From Sulfuriroseicoccus oceanibius (lineage in GTDB: Bacteria > Verrucomicrobiota > Verrucomicrobiia > Verrucomicrobiales > SLCJ01), in the NCBI RefSeq assembly GCF_010681825.2, contig NZ_CP066776.1, positions 3,038,001 through 3,102,000 on the forward strand: a DNA stretch of 64,000 nt, given 5' to 3'. This document shows positions 26,526 through 34,692 of the stretch, piece by piece. The position numbers were made by a program, and so were the translations under genes. Position 1 is the stretch's first letter, and each line of letters opens with the position of its first letter. The notes below the pieces were generated by a model that was not told the DNA's origin, did not search any database, and worked only from the letters and a program-made list of their open reading frames with translations.

Positions 26526-27869
26526 ATGCATATCGTCATCGCCCATTACCACCTCAAGCCCGGCGGCGTGACATCTGTAATCCTCGCCCAGTCCCGCGAA
26601 CTCACCGAGGTCGGCCACCGGGTCACTATTGCAAGCAGTTGCCCGGCCACGGAAGTGAACCAGACGGCTCACACCACGGTTCCTGAGCTCGCCTATGCAG
26701 AGCCCTCAAGCGAATCCACAGCAGCCGGTGACACCATCGCACAAGGCCTACTCGCAGCCCGACCGGATCTCGTCCATTGGCACAACCCACTGCTAGGGAA
26801 AAACCCGGGCACTCTCGAAGCCATCGCCAAGATCCACCGCGCCGGTGTCCCACAGTTGCTTCATTGCCACGACTTCGCCGAAGACGCCCGTCCCGCCCTG
26901 CTCGCCGCACTTCGCGCAGTCCAGCCAGCCACGCTGCCCCTCGCCAACAACATTCATTTCGCCGCCCTGACAGAGCGCGACCGCGGGTGGCTCGCTCAGT
27001 GCGGCGTCCCATCCGCGCGCATCCACGTGGTGCCCAACCCACAAAGCGAGCATCCTCCTGCGCACCTAGTTTGCGAGCCGGAATTCTCGCCCCCGCACCT
27101 CGTGATGCCCGTCCGCGGCATCCGACGCAAGAACCTGGGCGAAGCCGTGCTTTGGGCCCGCGAGCTAAAGCCGCTCGGTGGCAAAGTCACGGTCACTCTT
27201 CCACCAACCTCGGAGGTGGACATCCCCGGCTACAACGCATGGCGCACATTCGCCAACGCCCACGCCATCCCATTCCACGCACCGCCAACCGGTGAGGTAA
27301 AGCCCCGCCCGATCGCCACGATTTTCAGCGAAGCCTCCGCCGTATTGTCGACTTCGGTTCAAGAAGGGCACGGCTTCGCACTGCACGAGCCGTGGCTCTA
27401 CCAACGTGCCGTCATTTCCCGCACACTGCCGAACGTTCCACCGATCGCCCCCGCCCTGAGCTACCACCGCATCCCAGTACCACGAGAGCTACTCGACCTC
27501 GACGCACTTCGAGTTGAAATCACACGCCGCACCGGCCCGCGTGCCGAGGCAATTTGGCAATACCATTACGCCGGCGAATCGATCGACTTCGCCCAGCTCC
27601 CGACAACTGCCCAACAATCACTTCTCGAAAACCCCGACTTCACGCCTGTATTCGAAACCGAATCCGGCGACCCCGTGACGGCACGCGAGCTCGTCCACCG
27701 CGCCCAACATACTGCTCCACCGTCACTCCCACCGAGGGATCGCTGCGCGCTACTCGACGCCTTGGAAAAATGCGCAGAGTCTCCAACGTCCGACCTTCAC
27801 TGGGCATCGAGCGCCCCGCTCGCGAACGACCTCTTGAAGCCCAAGCACTTCCGCATTCTCACCAGCTAA
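26526..27869 (+). CDS. GT-B glycosyltransferase (family 4-like)
   Basis: 447 residues, no membrane segment. Starts MHIVIAHYHLKPGGVTSVI, the glycine-rich acceptor-side loop of GT4 enzymes. The donor-site EX7E element is VQEGHGFALHEPWLYQ. LVHWHNPLLGKNPG and LLHCHDFAEDARP are also typical of the fold. The last 70 residues are less clear. It is co-transcribed with the gpgS-like gene, so it may extend or use a related glycerate glycoside, or a polysaccharide; the exact substrate cannot be read from sequence. Confidence 0.8.
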   Translation: MHIVIAHYHLKPGGVTSVILAQSRELTEVGHRVTIASSCPATEVNQTAHTTVPELAYAEPSSESTAAGDTIAQGLLAARPDLVHWHNPLLGKNPGTLEAIAKIHRAGVPQLLHCHDFAEDARPALLAALRAVQPATLPLANNIHFAALTERDRGWLAQCGVPSARIHVVPNPQSEHPPAHLVCEPEFSPPHLVMPVRGIRRKNLGEAVLWARELKPLGGKVTVTLPPTSEVDIPGYNAWRTFANAHAIPFHAPPTGEVKPRPIATIFSEASAVLSTSVQEGHGFALHEPWLYQRAVISRTLPNVPPIAPALSYHRIPVPRELLDLDALRVEITRRTGPRAEAIWQYHYAGESIDFAQLPTTAQQSLLENPDFTPVFETESGDPVTARELVHRAQHTAPPSLPPRDRCALLDALEKCAESPTSDLHWASSAPLANDLLKPKHFRILTS

Positions 27870-27931
27870 AAACGACTAAGCTCAGCAGCGTTCCGGCCTG
27901 GAAAAAAAGTGAAAAACCAGCGACAAATCAG

Positions 27932-27960
27932 TTGCACCAAATTCAAATCAGAGGTAATGG
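27932..27960 (+). promoter_or_regulatory. Promoter of tRNA-Lys copy 1
   Basis: TTGCAC, 17 bases, TAATGG. The equivalent bases before copy 2 are TTGCAC-N17-TAAATA, which supports the assignment as a sigma-70-type promoter. Confidence 0.6.
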
Positions 27961-28008
27961 GGACGCCCGCACCGCAAGCGGCGAAGCAATTCGCTCGCGA
28001 TGCAAAAT

Positions 28009-28080
28009 GCGCAGATAGCTCAGCGGTAGAGCAACCGGCTTTTAACCGGTTGGTCCTGGGTTCGAATCCCAGTCTGCGTA
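28009..28080 (+). tRNA. tRNA-Lys (anticodon TTT), copy 1
   Basis: 72 bases. Acceptor GCGCAGA/TCTGCGT, D arm GCTC-AGCGGTA-GAGC, anticodon stem ACCGG/CCGGT with loop CTTTTAA (anticodon TTT), T arm CTGGG-TTCGAAT-CCCAG, discriminator A. CCA is not encoded. It has its own promoter and terminator. Confidence 0.97.
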
Positions 28081-28097
28081 CTTCTCTTTCCTAAAAT

Positions 28098-28127
28098 CCA
28101 CGTCCTTCTTCGGACGTGGCTTTTTTT
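28098..28127 (+). terminator. Terminator of tRNA-Lys copy 1
   Basis: CCACGTCC pairs with GGACGTGG around a six-base loop; C and seven T follow. Confidence 0.92.
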
Positions 28128-28205
28128 GTTGCTCCTGAATCTGACAGTCTCAGGCAGCCCGAGGCATTTTGTCCAAATTCCCTCCCATTATCGTCCACAA
28201 ACCAG

Positions 28206-28234
28206 TTGCACGGACCAAAAATCGAGGGTAAATA
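28206..28234 (+). promoter_or_regulatory. Promoter of tRNA-Lys copy 2
   Basis: TTGCAC, 17 bases, TAAATA, 47 bases upstream of the tRNA. Confidence 0.65.
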
Positions 28235-28281
28235 GACGCCCGCACCGCATGAGGCGAAGCGATTCGCCCACGATGCAAAAT

Positions 28282-28353
28282 GCGCAGATAGCTCAGCGGT
28301 AGAGCAACCGGCTTTTAACCGGTTGGTCCTGGGTTCGAATCCCAGTCTGCGTA
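28282..28353 (+). tRNA. tRNA-Lys (anticodon TTT), copy 2
   Basis: Identical in all 72 bases to copy 1. No CCA encoded. Confidence 0.97.
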
Positions 28354-28369
28354 CTTCTCTTTCCTAAAA

Positions 28370-28398
28370 GCCACGTCTATCTCAGACGTGGCTTTTTT
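28370..28398 (+). terminator. Terminator of tRNA-Lys copy 2
   Basis: GCCACGTCT pairs with AGACGTGGC around a five-base loop, followed by six T. The stop codon of the convergent lipoprotein gene lies inside it, and the left flank has A-rich sequence, so the hairpin could also serve the minus strand. Confidence 0.88.
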
Positions 28399-28961
28399 CG
28401 TGTCTCCGCCGCGCCACGATCATTGGCCGGAACCAGAACGGTGCTCCCACGCTCCGCGTCGAACAGAAGGAAGTACTCAACCGGCACACTGGGATCAGGC
28501 GACGCCCGTCCGCGCCCCAGCGCACAACTCCACGGCACCAAGCGAGTCGGTGCCACAAGCACTTTGCCCACCACCCGCAGGTTCGCTCCAGTCAGTCCGC
28601 CCGCCCCATTTGAAACTAGGTACTCCAACCTGTCCTGCGGTGCGGGGATCTCGACCTGCACACCCGCCGGCACGTGGCAGCACACCCAATACTCAATGTC
28701 ATGCAGCCGCGCATAACGATCGATCGCATTGCGACCGGGGACCCGCGTGTCACCGAGCGGGAATTCTCCCAACTCATCTTTCTCGTAGCTGACCACACCA
28801 CCGCTCCGGTTGCGCCCAACCCACTCGGAATTCCTCCCCGCCCAGTTCAACACAGCATCCCCGACCGGCACCGCCCCGGAGGGCCCGCTCATCGTTCCAC
28901 AACTACAACACAAGAGCCCGATCAGGACATAGAGGCAAAAATGGTAACACCAACGCTCCAT
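28377..28961 (-). CDS. Lipoprotein of unknown function
   Basis: 194 residues from ATG 28961 (MERWCYHFCL). A signal segment ends in the Cys-rich lipobox LLCCSCGTMSG, with Cys at the probable acylation site. The rest is soluble; HDIEYWVCCHVPAGVQVEIP and GGLTGANLRVVGKVLVAP look like beta-structure. No family recognised. The last codons read through the tRNA-Lys terminator hairpin, giving the basic end RKKPRLR. Upstream sequence is a short intergenic gap to the dapL terminator. Confidence 0.7.
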   Translation of the reverse strand: MERWCYHFCLYVLIGLLCCSCGTMSGPSGAVPVGDAVLNWAGRNSEWVGRNRSGGVVSYEKDELGEFPLGDTRVPGRNAIDRYARLHDIEYWVCCHVPAGVQVEIPAPQDRLEYLVSNGAGGLTGANLRVVGKVLVAPTRLVPWSCALGRGRASPDPSVPVEYFLLFDAERGSTVLVPANDRGAAETRKKPRLR

Positions 28962-29040
28962 ACCCAATACATCGATCGGGCACTTTAAAACGTTAGATTA
29001 CACATCCCAGCCACGCATCTGCGCCTCCGCAACGAGCCAC

Positions 29041-29079
29041 AAAAAATCCGCCCGCTGCCAACCATGGGCAACGGGCGGA
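29041..29079 (-). terminator. Intrinsic terminator after dapL
   Basis: ATCCGCCCGTTGCC pairs with GGCAGCGGGCGGAT (with one G-U and one mismatch) across an ATGGTT-type loop; six T follow on the minus strand. Confidence 0.9.
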
Positions 29080-29105
29080 TCAGAATCATTCGCAAGCTGG
29101 TGGGA

Positions 29106-30341
29106 TTACCACTTCAACTCGGCGATGCGCTTGGCGACTTCTTCCACGTTCGCACGCGAGTTGAACGAAGAAATACGGAAGTAACCTTCACCTGCCGCAC
29201 CAAAGCCGGCACCTGGAGTCACCACCACGTTCGCTTCGTTGAGGAACTTGTCGAAGGCATCCCACGAACCGACGCCCTCTGGGCAGCCAACCCACACGTA
29301 TGGCGCGTTCTCACCACCGTAAACAGTCAGGCCGCATGCCTTGCAAGCGTCGCTGAGGATCTTGGCATTGCCCATGTAGTGCTCGATGAGAGCGGCCACC
29401 TCGGCCTTACCCGCTTCGCTGTAAAGCGCCTCGGCACCACGCTGAACCGGATAGGATGCGCCGTTGAACTTGGTGCTCATGCGGCGGTTCCAGAGGCCGT
29501 GAAGTGCCACCTCCTTACCGTCCTTGGTCTGGGCGGTGAGTTCTTTTGGCACGATGGTGAACCCGCAACGGACACCGGTGAAACCACCGTTCTTCGAGAA
29601 CGAGCGGAACTCGATCGCGCAGGTGCGGGCCCCTTCGATTTCGAAGATCGAACGTGGCACGCTGTCGTCCTGGATGAATGCCTCGTAAGCGGCATCGTAA
29701 AGCAGGATCGACCCGTTCTTGTTCGCGTAATCCACCCAAGCGGCAAGCTGCTCGCGGGTTGCGGTGGTACCGGTTGGGTTGTTCGGGTAGCAAAGGTAGA
29801 TGATGTCGACCTTCTCCTCAGGGATCGCTGGCACGAAGTCGTTCTCAGCGGTGCATGGCAGGTAGACCAGACCTTCGTATGAGCCGTCTTCACGTGCGTC
29901 GCCGGTGTTGCCAGCCATGACGTTGGTGTCGACGTAAACCGGGTACACAGGGTCGGTGATAGCGATGGTGTTTCCTTCGCCAAAGATCTCAAGAATGTTG
30001 CCGGTGTCGCACTTCGATCCGTCGGACACGAACACCTCATCATCAGCCACATTGAGACCGCGCTCGCGGTAGTCGCCGGCGATCGCTTCGCGGAGGAACG
30101 AATAACCCTGCTCTGGACCGTAACCACGGAAGGTGTCGCGGTTGCCCAAATCATCCACAGCCGACTTCATCGCCTCGCGCACAGCCAGTGGAAGCGCTTC
30201 GGTGACATCACCAATACCGCAGCGGATCAAGCGCTTGGCGGCTTCCGGGTTCTCCTCGCAGAACACACTCACACGACGCCCGATCTCCGGGAACAGATAT
30301 CCCGCCTTCAATTTCAAATAGTTCTCATTGACGTATGCCAT
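29106..30341 (-). CDS. dapL: LL-diaminopimelate aminotransferase
   Basis: Makes LL-2,6-diaminopimelate directly from tetrahydrodipicolinate, feeding lysine and peptidoglycan synthesis; this shortcut is characteristic of chlamydiae, verrucomicrobia, plants and some others. 411 residues, the family length. Starts [20 protein letters not shown], as in other DapL. The PLP lysine is in [18 protein letters not shown], and [10 protein letters not shown] and [11 protein letters not shown] are class I/II aminotransferase landmarks. Stands alone with its own terminator. Confidence 0.96.
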   Translation of the reverse strand: MAYVNENYLKLKAGYLFPEIGRRVSVFCEENPEAAKRLIRCGIGDVTEALPLAVREAMKSAVDDLGNRDTFRGYGPEQGYSFLREAIAGDYRERGLNVADDEVFVSDGSKCDTGNILEIFGEGNTIAITDPVYPVYVDTNVMAGNTGDAREDGSYEGLVYLPCTAENDFVPAIPEEKVDIIYLCYPNNPTGTTATREQLAAWVDYANKNGSILLYDAAYEAFIQDDSVPRSIFEIEGARTCAIEFRSFSKNGGFTGVRCGFTIVPKELTAQTKDGKEVALHGLWNRRMSTKFNGASYPVQRGAEALYSEAGKAEVAALIEHYMGNAKILSDACKACGLTVYGGENAPYVWVGCPEGVGSWDAFDKFLNEANVVVTPGAGFGAAGEGYFRISSFNSRANVEEVAKRIAELKW

Positions 30342-30707
30342 GCCTCAATGAAGAGCGGATGCGACAAGAGGCAAGCGACGAGTCACGAGAAAGTTCATGC
30401 TGGGAATACCAGGTGAACGGCTAAATCGGCGGAATGGCGGAGAGCTTTTTCGAGTGAGGCAAGGCGCGATCGGCGATGCTAGCGGGCTACCAGAGCGGAG
30501 AGCAACACGGCATCACTGAAAAAGATCCCGCCAAGATCACATCATCCAATCCTGATCCTACTTATTCACTCCCTATCGGTTCCGCCTAGGTAGCCGTTCA
30601 TCTGGTATGAATTCACCCAAAACGCCAATCACGCACGATTTGCCTTCTCAGCGAACACCTCATCACTAGGATTCTCCTAGCAGATTTAAGATCCGAAACC
30701 GACTCCC
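30342..30707 (+). other. Intergenic region between dapL and a DUF4139-like gene
   Basis: 366 bases without a gene. It must hold the divergent promoters and is largely filled by the nested inverted repeat at 30406-30608. No convincing additional ORF or RNA gene is seen. Confidence 0.6.
30406..30608. repeat. Nested inverted-repeat element
   Basis: Outer arms 30406-30434 and 30580-30608 match as an inverted repeat at 25 of 29 positions (ATACCAGRTGAACGGCTA then GGCGGAA). Inside, TGGCGGAGAGCTTTTTC then GAGTGA (30435-30457) pairs with TCACTGAAAAAG then ATCCCGCCA (30513-30533). The centre contains GGCAAGGCGCGA and GAGCAACACGGCA, a composition I associate with dispersed palindromic repeats. No transposase frame lies inside. 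Confidence 0.7.
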
Positions 30708-32486
30708 ATGATGCTCCGCCATACCCTCCCCGCTCTCGCCGCGCTACACGTGGCCACAGCCGCCACAGCCGCCACAGAATCCCCCGCTCTTCCGGTAAAG
30801 GAAGTCACGATCTTCAAAGACGGCCACAGCTTCGTCCTCCATCAGGGAGAGCTCGCGGTGAACGCCGACGGATCCGCCACACTCGATTACCTGCCATCAC
30901 CCATCCTCGGCACCTTCTGGCCCGCGTCCACCGACAAGCGCGCACAGCTCGTCTCGGTGACCGCCGCCAGCCACGAGATCAAAACCAAGCAGGACGCGGT
31001 GACACTTCGCCAGCTACTCGAAGCCAACATCGGCGACACCGTTCTTGTCCAAGAAAAGCCCATATCCCCCGCGGCAAACACCAGCCCGAACCCCTACAAG
31101 GCGACCATCCTCTCTCTGCCACAGCGTACGCCGGACACGCCGACTGCCCACCATTCAACCGATCCGTTCAATCCTCGCCCCTTCGTGCGCTCGGTTCAGC
31201 CAACTCCTGAGCCACCCGTAGAATCAGCCACCGACCTGGTGCTCCTGCAAACCGCCGCAGGGACAAAGGCGGTACAGATCAGCCGCATCGCCACAATCAC
31301 ATTTCCAAACGACCATCAATCCCTGATCGAAACACCCGAGTCCCGCCATCAGCTGACCTTCAACCTGAAATGGCAGGACGCCCCGCAGGAGACCGCCAAC
31401 CTAAGCATGGCCTACCTTCAACATGGCCTGAAGTGGACGCCGAGCTATCACATCACGCTCACCGACGACCACAAAGCGGTGGTTAAGTTGCAAGGAACCC
31501 TCACCAACGACTTGATCGATCTCAACGACGTCACCGCCAACCTCGTCGTCGGTGTACCGTCCTTCACCTTCAGTGGATCGCTCGACCCAATCTCACTCCA
31601 GCAGGACATCGCGAACCTACAGTTCACCCCAGGAACCCACACACCTCGCATTTTCTCCAACGCGATCCAGACCCAGGCAGTCGGCGGTATGTATCGCCAC
31701 AGCACAGCAATTCCCGATTCCCAGCCAGAGGTCACCAACGGTCGGAAAAACGAGGATCTCTTTGTCTTCACCGTCGAGCACGTGTCACTCAAGACGGGCC
31801 AGTGCATGGTGATTCCAATCGCCGAGTACACACTCGATTACCAGGACGTCTTCGCGCTCGACATTCCATTCAGCCCGCCAGCCCACATCCTGCCAAACCT
31901 CAACCAACAACAACAAACCGAACTGCTGCGCCTGTTGGCCAACCCCAAGGTCGAACACAAAATCCGGCTGAAGAACAACGGCCAACACCCACTCACCACG
32001 GCGCCGGCACTGATCGTCAAGAACGACCAAGTCCTCGCCCAGGGCATGATGACTTACGCTGCGGTCGGCGGCTCCTCCGACATCACGCTCACCCCGGCCA
32101 TCGATATTCACATCAAGTCCACCTCAAACGAGACCAAGCGTACGCCCAACGCCGTCCGCTGGAATGGCGACGACTTCACACGGATCGACTTGGAAGGGAA
32201 ATTGAGACTCACCAACCACAAAACCGATCCGGTCACCGTTGAAATCACACGCAACGTCCTCGGCAACCTCGACGAAGTCGGAAACGACGGCACCATCACG
32301 AAGGTCAATTTGTTCGAAGACGCCTCCTACCTCCCTAACGGATCCGCCCCACGCTGGTGGCACCATTATTCATGGCCATGGTGGTGGCACCACTTCAACA
32401 GCGTCAGCAAGGCAAAGTGGACAACGACACTTGATCCCGGTCAGTCCGTCGTTCACGATTACAGCTGGCACTATTTCTGGCGTTGA
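30708..32486 (+). CDS. Secreted DUF4139-like domain protein
   Basis: 592 residues with an N-terminal signal segment (MMLRHTLPALAALHVATAAT). KEVTIFKDGHSFVLHQGEL at residues 30-48 and AYLQHGLKWTPSYHITL at about 230-246, followed by VKLQGTLTNDLIDLNDVTAN, are the N- and C-terminal signatures of DUF4139 proteins, which are beta-rich and extracytoplasmic. The C-terminus is unusually His/Trp-rich (RWWHHYSWPWWWHHFNS), with eight Trp and five His in 17 residues, suggestive of metal binding. No enzyme activity can be assigned. The following lipase-like gene begins 22 bases later. Confidence 0.75.
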   Translation: MMLRHTLPALAALHVATAATAATESPALPVKEVTIFKDGHSFVLHQGELAVNADGSATLDYLPSPILGTFWPASTDKRAQLVSVTAASHEIKTKQDAVTLRQLLEANIGDTVLVQEKPISPAANTSPNPYKATILSLPQRTPDTPTAHHSTDPFNPRPFVRSVQPTPEPPVESATDLVLLQTAAGTKAVQISRIATITFPNDHQSLIETPESRHQLTFNLKWQDAPQETANLSMAYLQHGLKWTPSYHITLTDDHKAVVKLQGTLTNDLIDLNDVTANLVVGVPSFTFSGSLDPISLQQDIANLQFTPGTHTPRIFSNAIQTQAVGGMYRHSTAIPDSQPEVTNGRKNEDLFVFTVEHVSLKTGQCMVIPIAEYTLDYQDVFALDIPFSPPAHILPNLNQQQQTELLRLLANPKVEHKIRLKNNGQHPLTTAPALIVKNDQVLAQGMMTYAAVGGSSDITLTPAIDIHIKSTSNETKRTPNAVRWNGDDFTRIDLEGKLRLTNHKTDPVTVEITRNVLGNLDEVGNDGTITKVNLFEDASYLPNGSAPRWWHHYSWPWWWHHFNSVSKAKWTTTLDPGQSVVHDYSWHYFWR

Positions 32487-32507
32487 GCCAAACAGCCCGC
32501 CATCGTC

Positions 32508-33239
32508 ATGCCCCGCTCCGCACTCGTTCTTCTTCTCGTGATCCCGCTCGCCCAATGCACCACGCCCCGACCTGTCGCCGAACCCAACGGTGAAGTCGTT
32601 GTCTTGTTGCACGGTCTGGCTCGCACCTCGGGATCGATGAAGAAAATGGAGAAAGCGCTCCGTGCCGACGGCTACCAGACGATCAACCACGACTATCCAT
32701 CGACGAAAAACGAGCTACCGGAACTGGCCACCAATTCGCTCGCTCCCGTGCTTGAACGCGACGACGTCGCTCAGGCAAAGGCCATCCACTTTGTCACTCA
32801 CTCGATGGGCGGGATCCTCGTGCGGCAATATCTTGCCACCCACCCGAAACCTCCCAACCTCGGGCGCGTCGTAATGCTCGCCCCCCCCAACAACGGCAGC
32901 GAAATTGTCGACAAACTCGGTGCCCAGGGATGGTTCAAAGCCATCTTCGGGCCCGGCGGATGCTCGCTCAACACTGACCACAGCAACCCGCCGAAACAAC
33001 TTGGCCCCGTCGACTACCCGGTCGGCGTCATCGCCGGCGACCGCGTGCTCAATGTGATCACCACATTTATGGTCCCTGGTCCTGACGACGGCACGGTCTC
33101 TGTGGAAAGCAGCAAGCTCGATGGAATGCACGACCACCGCGTGGTTCACGCAGACCACACGTTCATCATGATGAAGCGTCAAACCATCGACCTCACCCGC
33201 AACTTCCTCAAGACGGGGTCGTTCGAAGGCATGGATTAG
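32508..33239 (+). CDS. Alpha/beta-hydrolase lipoprotein (lipase-like)
   Basis: 243 residues. Signal peptide with lipobox LAQC (Cys18-19), so it is membrane-anchored. The nucleophile elbow is FVTHSMGGILVRQY (Ser in HSMGG), the oxyanion-side motif is VVLLHGLARTS, and the catalytic His is in VVHADHTFIMM with an acidic residue in GPDDGTVSVES. The fold resembles PGAP1/lipase class acyl hydrolases of about 220 residues. It acts on esters or acyl chains outside the cytoplasm; the exact substrate is unknown. Convergent with the transglutaminase-like gene. Confidence 0.82.
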   Translation: MPRSALVLLLVIPLAQCTTPRPVAEPNGEVVVLLHGLARTSGSMKKMEKALRADGYQTINHDYPSTKNELPELATNSLAPVLERDDVAQAKAIHFVTHSMGGILVRQYLATHPKPPNLGRVVMLAPPNNGSEIVDKLGAQGWFKAIFGPGGCSLNTDHSNPPKQLGPVDYPVGVIAGDRVLNVITTFMVPGPDDGTVSVESSKLDGMHDHRVVHADHTFIMMKRQTIDLTRNFLKTGSFEGMD

Positions 33240-33246
33240 CAGCTGC

Positions 33247-34410
33247 TCACTCTTCCACACGCTTGATCGCCACGCGCTCGAAGCCGCGTTGCTCGGGTGC
33301 CTCGCCCCGAGCCAACACATCACCGCCTTCCTTTGCTCGCACCTCGAAGGCAGCGCCACGCTTCACCGGCACGGTCAAAAACTGGTTCATATCCGCCGTC
33401 GCACCTGGAGTCTCTCCGCTCGCGACCACCTCACCATCGACCACCACATACACCGCGACCGCTTCACGCTTTTCTCCATCGGTCAGGTCGATGCGCAGGT
33501 CACACAGCGTCGGGTCCTTGGGCTCTTTGCCGGCCAATTCCTGATAACGTGCGGTCAGCTTTACCGCCGCCACATCGCGCCGCGAAAGATCCCACACCAG
33601 CGGGAAATAATGCCCGGTGTGTTTCCACGACGACGCATACACCGCGTGGTACAAACTCGTGTCGTCCGCCATCGCCGCATCGGCGAGCAGCCACCCGTGG
33701 TCCACGCCCTTGGCATCCATGTAGTACTCGGTGAAGTGCCACTTCCCGGTCTCTGGATCATAGAACTCCACCCAGTTGTGGTTGCCCTGCTTAGTCGTCC
33801 ACGCCGGAGTTCCCGCCACCCGCGCCGGAATCCCTACCGAACGCAACGCGTCCACCAACAAAATCGACAACCCGGTGCAAGACGCCATCTTGATCTCCAT
33901 CGATTCAGACGGCGACTGGTCCGCCCGCTTGCGCTTTGTGTTGTAGTCCACCTCGACCGCGTCGCGCAGCTTCTGGTTCACCGTGATCATCGCATCGCGC
34001 AACGATGCGCTCTCCTCCACCATCGGCGCAAACTTGGCGTAAAACCCCGTGCGCCAGTCCTCACGCGATTCGCTCAAGCTCGCGTACGGCAGCACGTCAT
34101 TGAAAAAGATCTCCTGCGGCACCTGCTGCGCCCACTCGTGATCCTGCCGTGCCTGATACCCAAGCTTCACATTCGTGACCAACAAATCCGCATCGAGCGC
34201 ACTGAGATCCCTCTCCGGCATATAACGGATCAAAAAACGCATCCCCTCGGCCCGCTCATCATCAAATGCCGCCAGCGCCTCCTCCATCTCGGCTCGGTTC
34301 TCCCCAGCAAGCTCCAGAGCCTTCTCCAACGTCCGCTCGGCAGCCGCCGCAGACAGCACCACCACACAGGACACCACCAAAACCAAACTTTTCAAAAATC
34401 GCGCGTTCAT
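33247..34410 (-). CDS. Secreted transglutaminase-like protein
   Basis: 387 residues from ATG 34410 (MNARFLKS); earlier ATGs at 34425-34419 are possible. Signal peptide to about residue 24 (VVVLSAAAAE). The transglutaminase-like core Cys-His-Asp is in MASCTGLSILLVDALRSVG, GNHNWVEFYDPETGKWHF. The first 140 residues are helical and the last 100 (VYVVVDGEVVASGETPG) look like a beta domain. The proteins of this group are often proteases or amidases rather than true cross-linkers. Its end lies only eight bases from the lipase-like gene's end. Confidence 0.82.
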   Translation of the reverse strand: MNARFLKSLVLVVSCVVVLSAAAAERTLEKALELAGENRAEMEEALAAFDDERAEGMRFLIRYMPERDLSALDADLLVTNVKLGYQARQDHEWAQQVPQEIFFNDVLPYASLSESREDWRTGFYAKFAPMVEESASLRDAMITVNQKLRDAVEVDYNTKRKRADQSPSESMEIKMASCTGLSILLVDALRSVGIPARVAGTPAWTTKQGNHNWVEFYDPETGKWHFTEYYMDAKGVDHGWLLADAAMADDTSLYHAVYASSWKHTGHYFPLVWDLSRRDVAAVKLTARYQELAGKEPKDPTLCDLRIDLTDGEKREAVAVYVVVDGEVVASGETPGATADMNQFLTVPVKRGAAFEVRAKEGGDVLARGEAPEQRGFERVAIKRVEE

Positions 34411-34479
34411 CACATTCATCATCAATCAAAGGTCGTAACGGGATAAGCGCCACTGGCATACCATGCCCACGCCTGGCGC

Positions 34480-34520
34480 AAAAACAAAATCGGACGGCCC
34501 GCCTCAGCGAACCGTCCGAT
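34480..34520 (-). terminator. Intrinsic terminator after the 38-residue lipoprotein
   Basis: ATCGGACGG pairs with CCGTCCGAT around a 14-base loop; TTTGTTTT follows on the minus strand. Confidence 0.85.
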
Positions 34521-34575
34521 CCATTTCACATCACCGGCAGGAGCCCCCGCCGGCGGTCGTGTATTCAATCACCAA

Positions 34576-34692
34576 TTACTTGGCTGGAGCCACGATAGGA
34601 GCACCAATGGTCTCAGCCTGTGGCTGGCTCTGCTGGCAAGAAGCAAGAAGACCAACAACAGCAACAGCAGCGATAGCAAGAATAGCTTTCAT
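34576..34692 (-). CDS. 38-residue entericidin-like lipoprotein
   Basis: MKAILAIAAVAVVGLLASCQ is followed by QSQPQAETIGAPIVAPAK. A hydrophobic leader ends in the lipobox LLASC, leaving a 20-residue mature lipopeptide. It resembles the entericidin class of tiny bacterial lipoproteins in size and layout, not in detailed sequence. A TATATAAAG element lies just upstream of the ATG and the gene has a good terminator, so it is a separate unit. Low-complexity Ala/Val codons are mainly GCT/GTT, unlike the GCC/GTC of neighbours, as in a highly expressed gene. Confidence 0.8.
   Translation of the reverse strand: MKAILAIAAVAVVGLLASCQQSQPQAETIGAPIVAPAK

Larger units (their letters stand above)
27923..28398 (+). 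repeat. Tandem duplication of a tRNA-Lys transcription unit
   Basis: Two direct copies, offset by 273 bases, of promoter, a leader with GACGCCCGCACCGCA and GATGCAAAATGC, tRNA and terminator. The tRNAs are identical, the flanks have drifted, and the two terminator stems differ in sequence but both remain paired. About 80 bases of unique DNA lie between the copies. Confidence 0.85.

Noticed and set aside
27923-28398. tRNA-Lys pair as an integration (att) site of a genomic island
   Set aside because: The repeat includes promoter, whole tRNA and terminator, and there is no integrase or island boundary. A tandem duplication explains it.
33289-34446. Plus-strand open frame of 385 codons opposite the transglutaminase-like gene
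   Set aside because: Arg/His/Pro-rich composition with no domain; the minus-strand gene has a signal peptide and catalytic residues.
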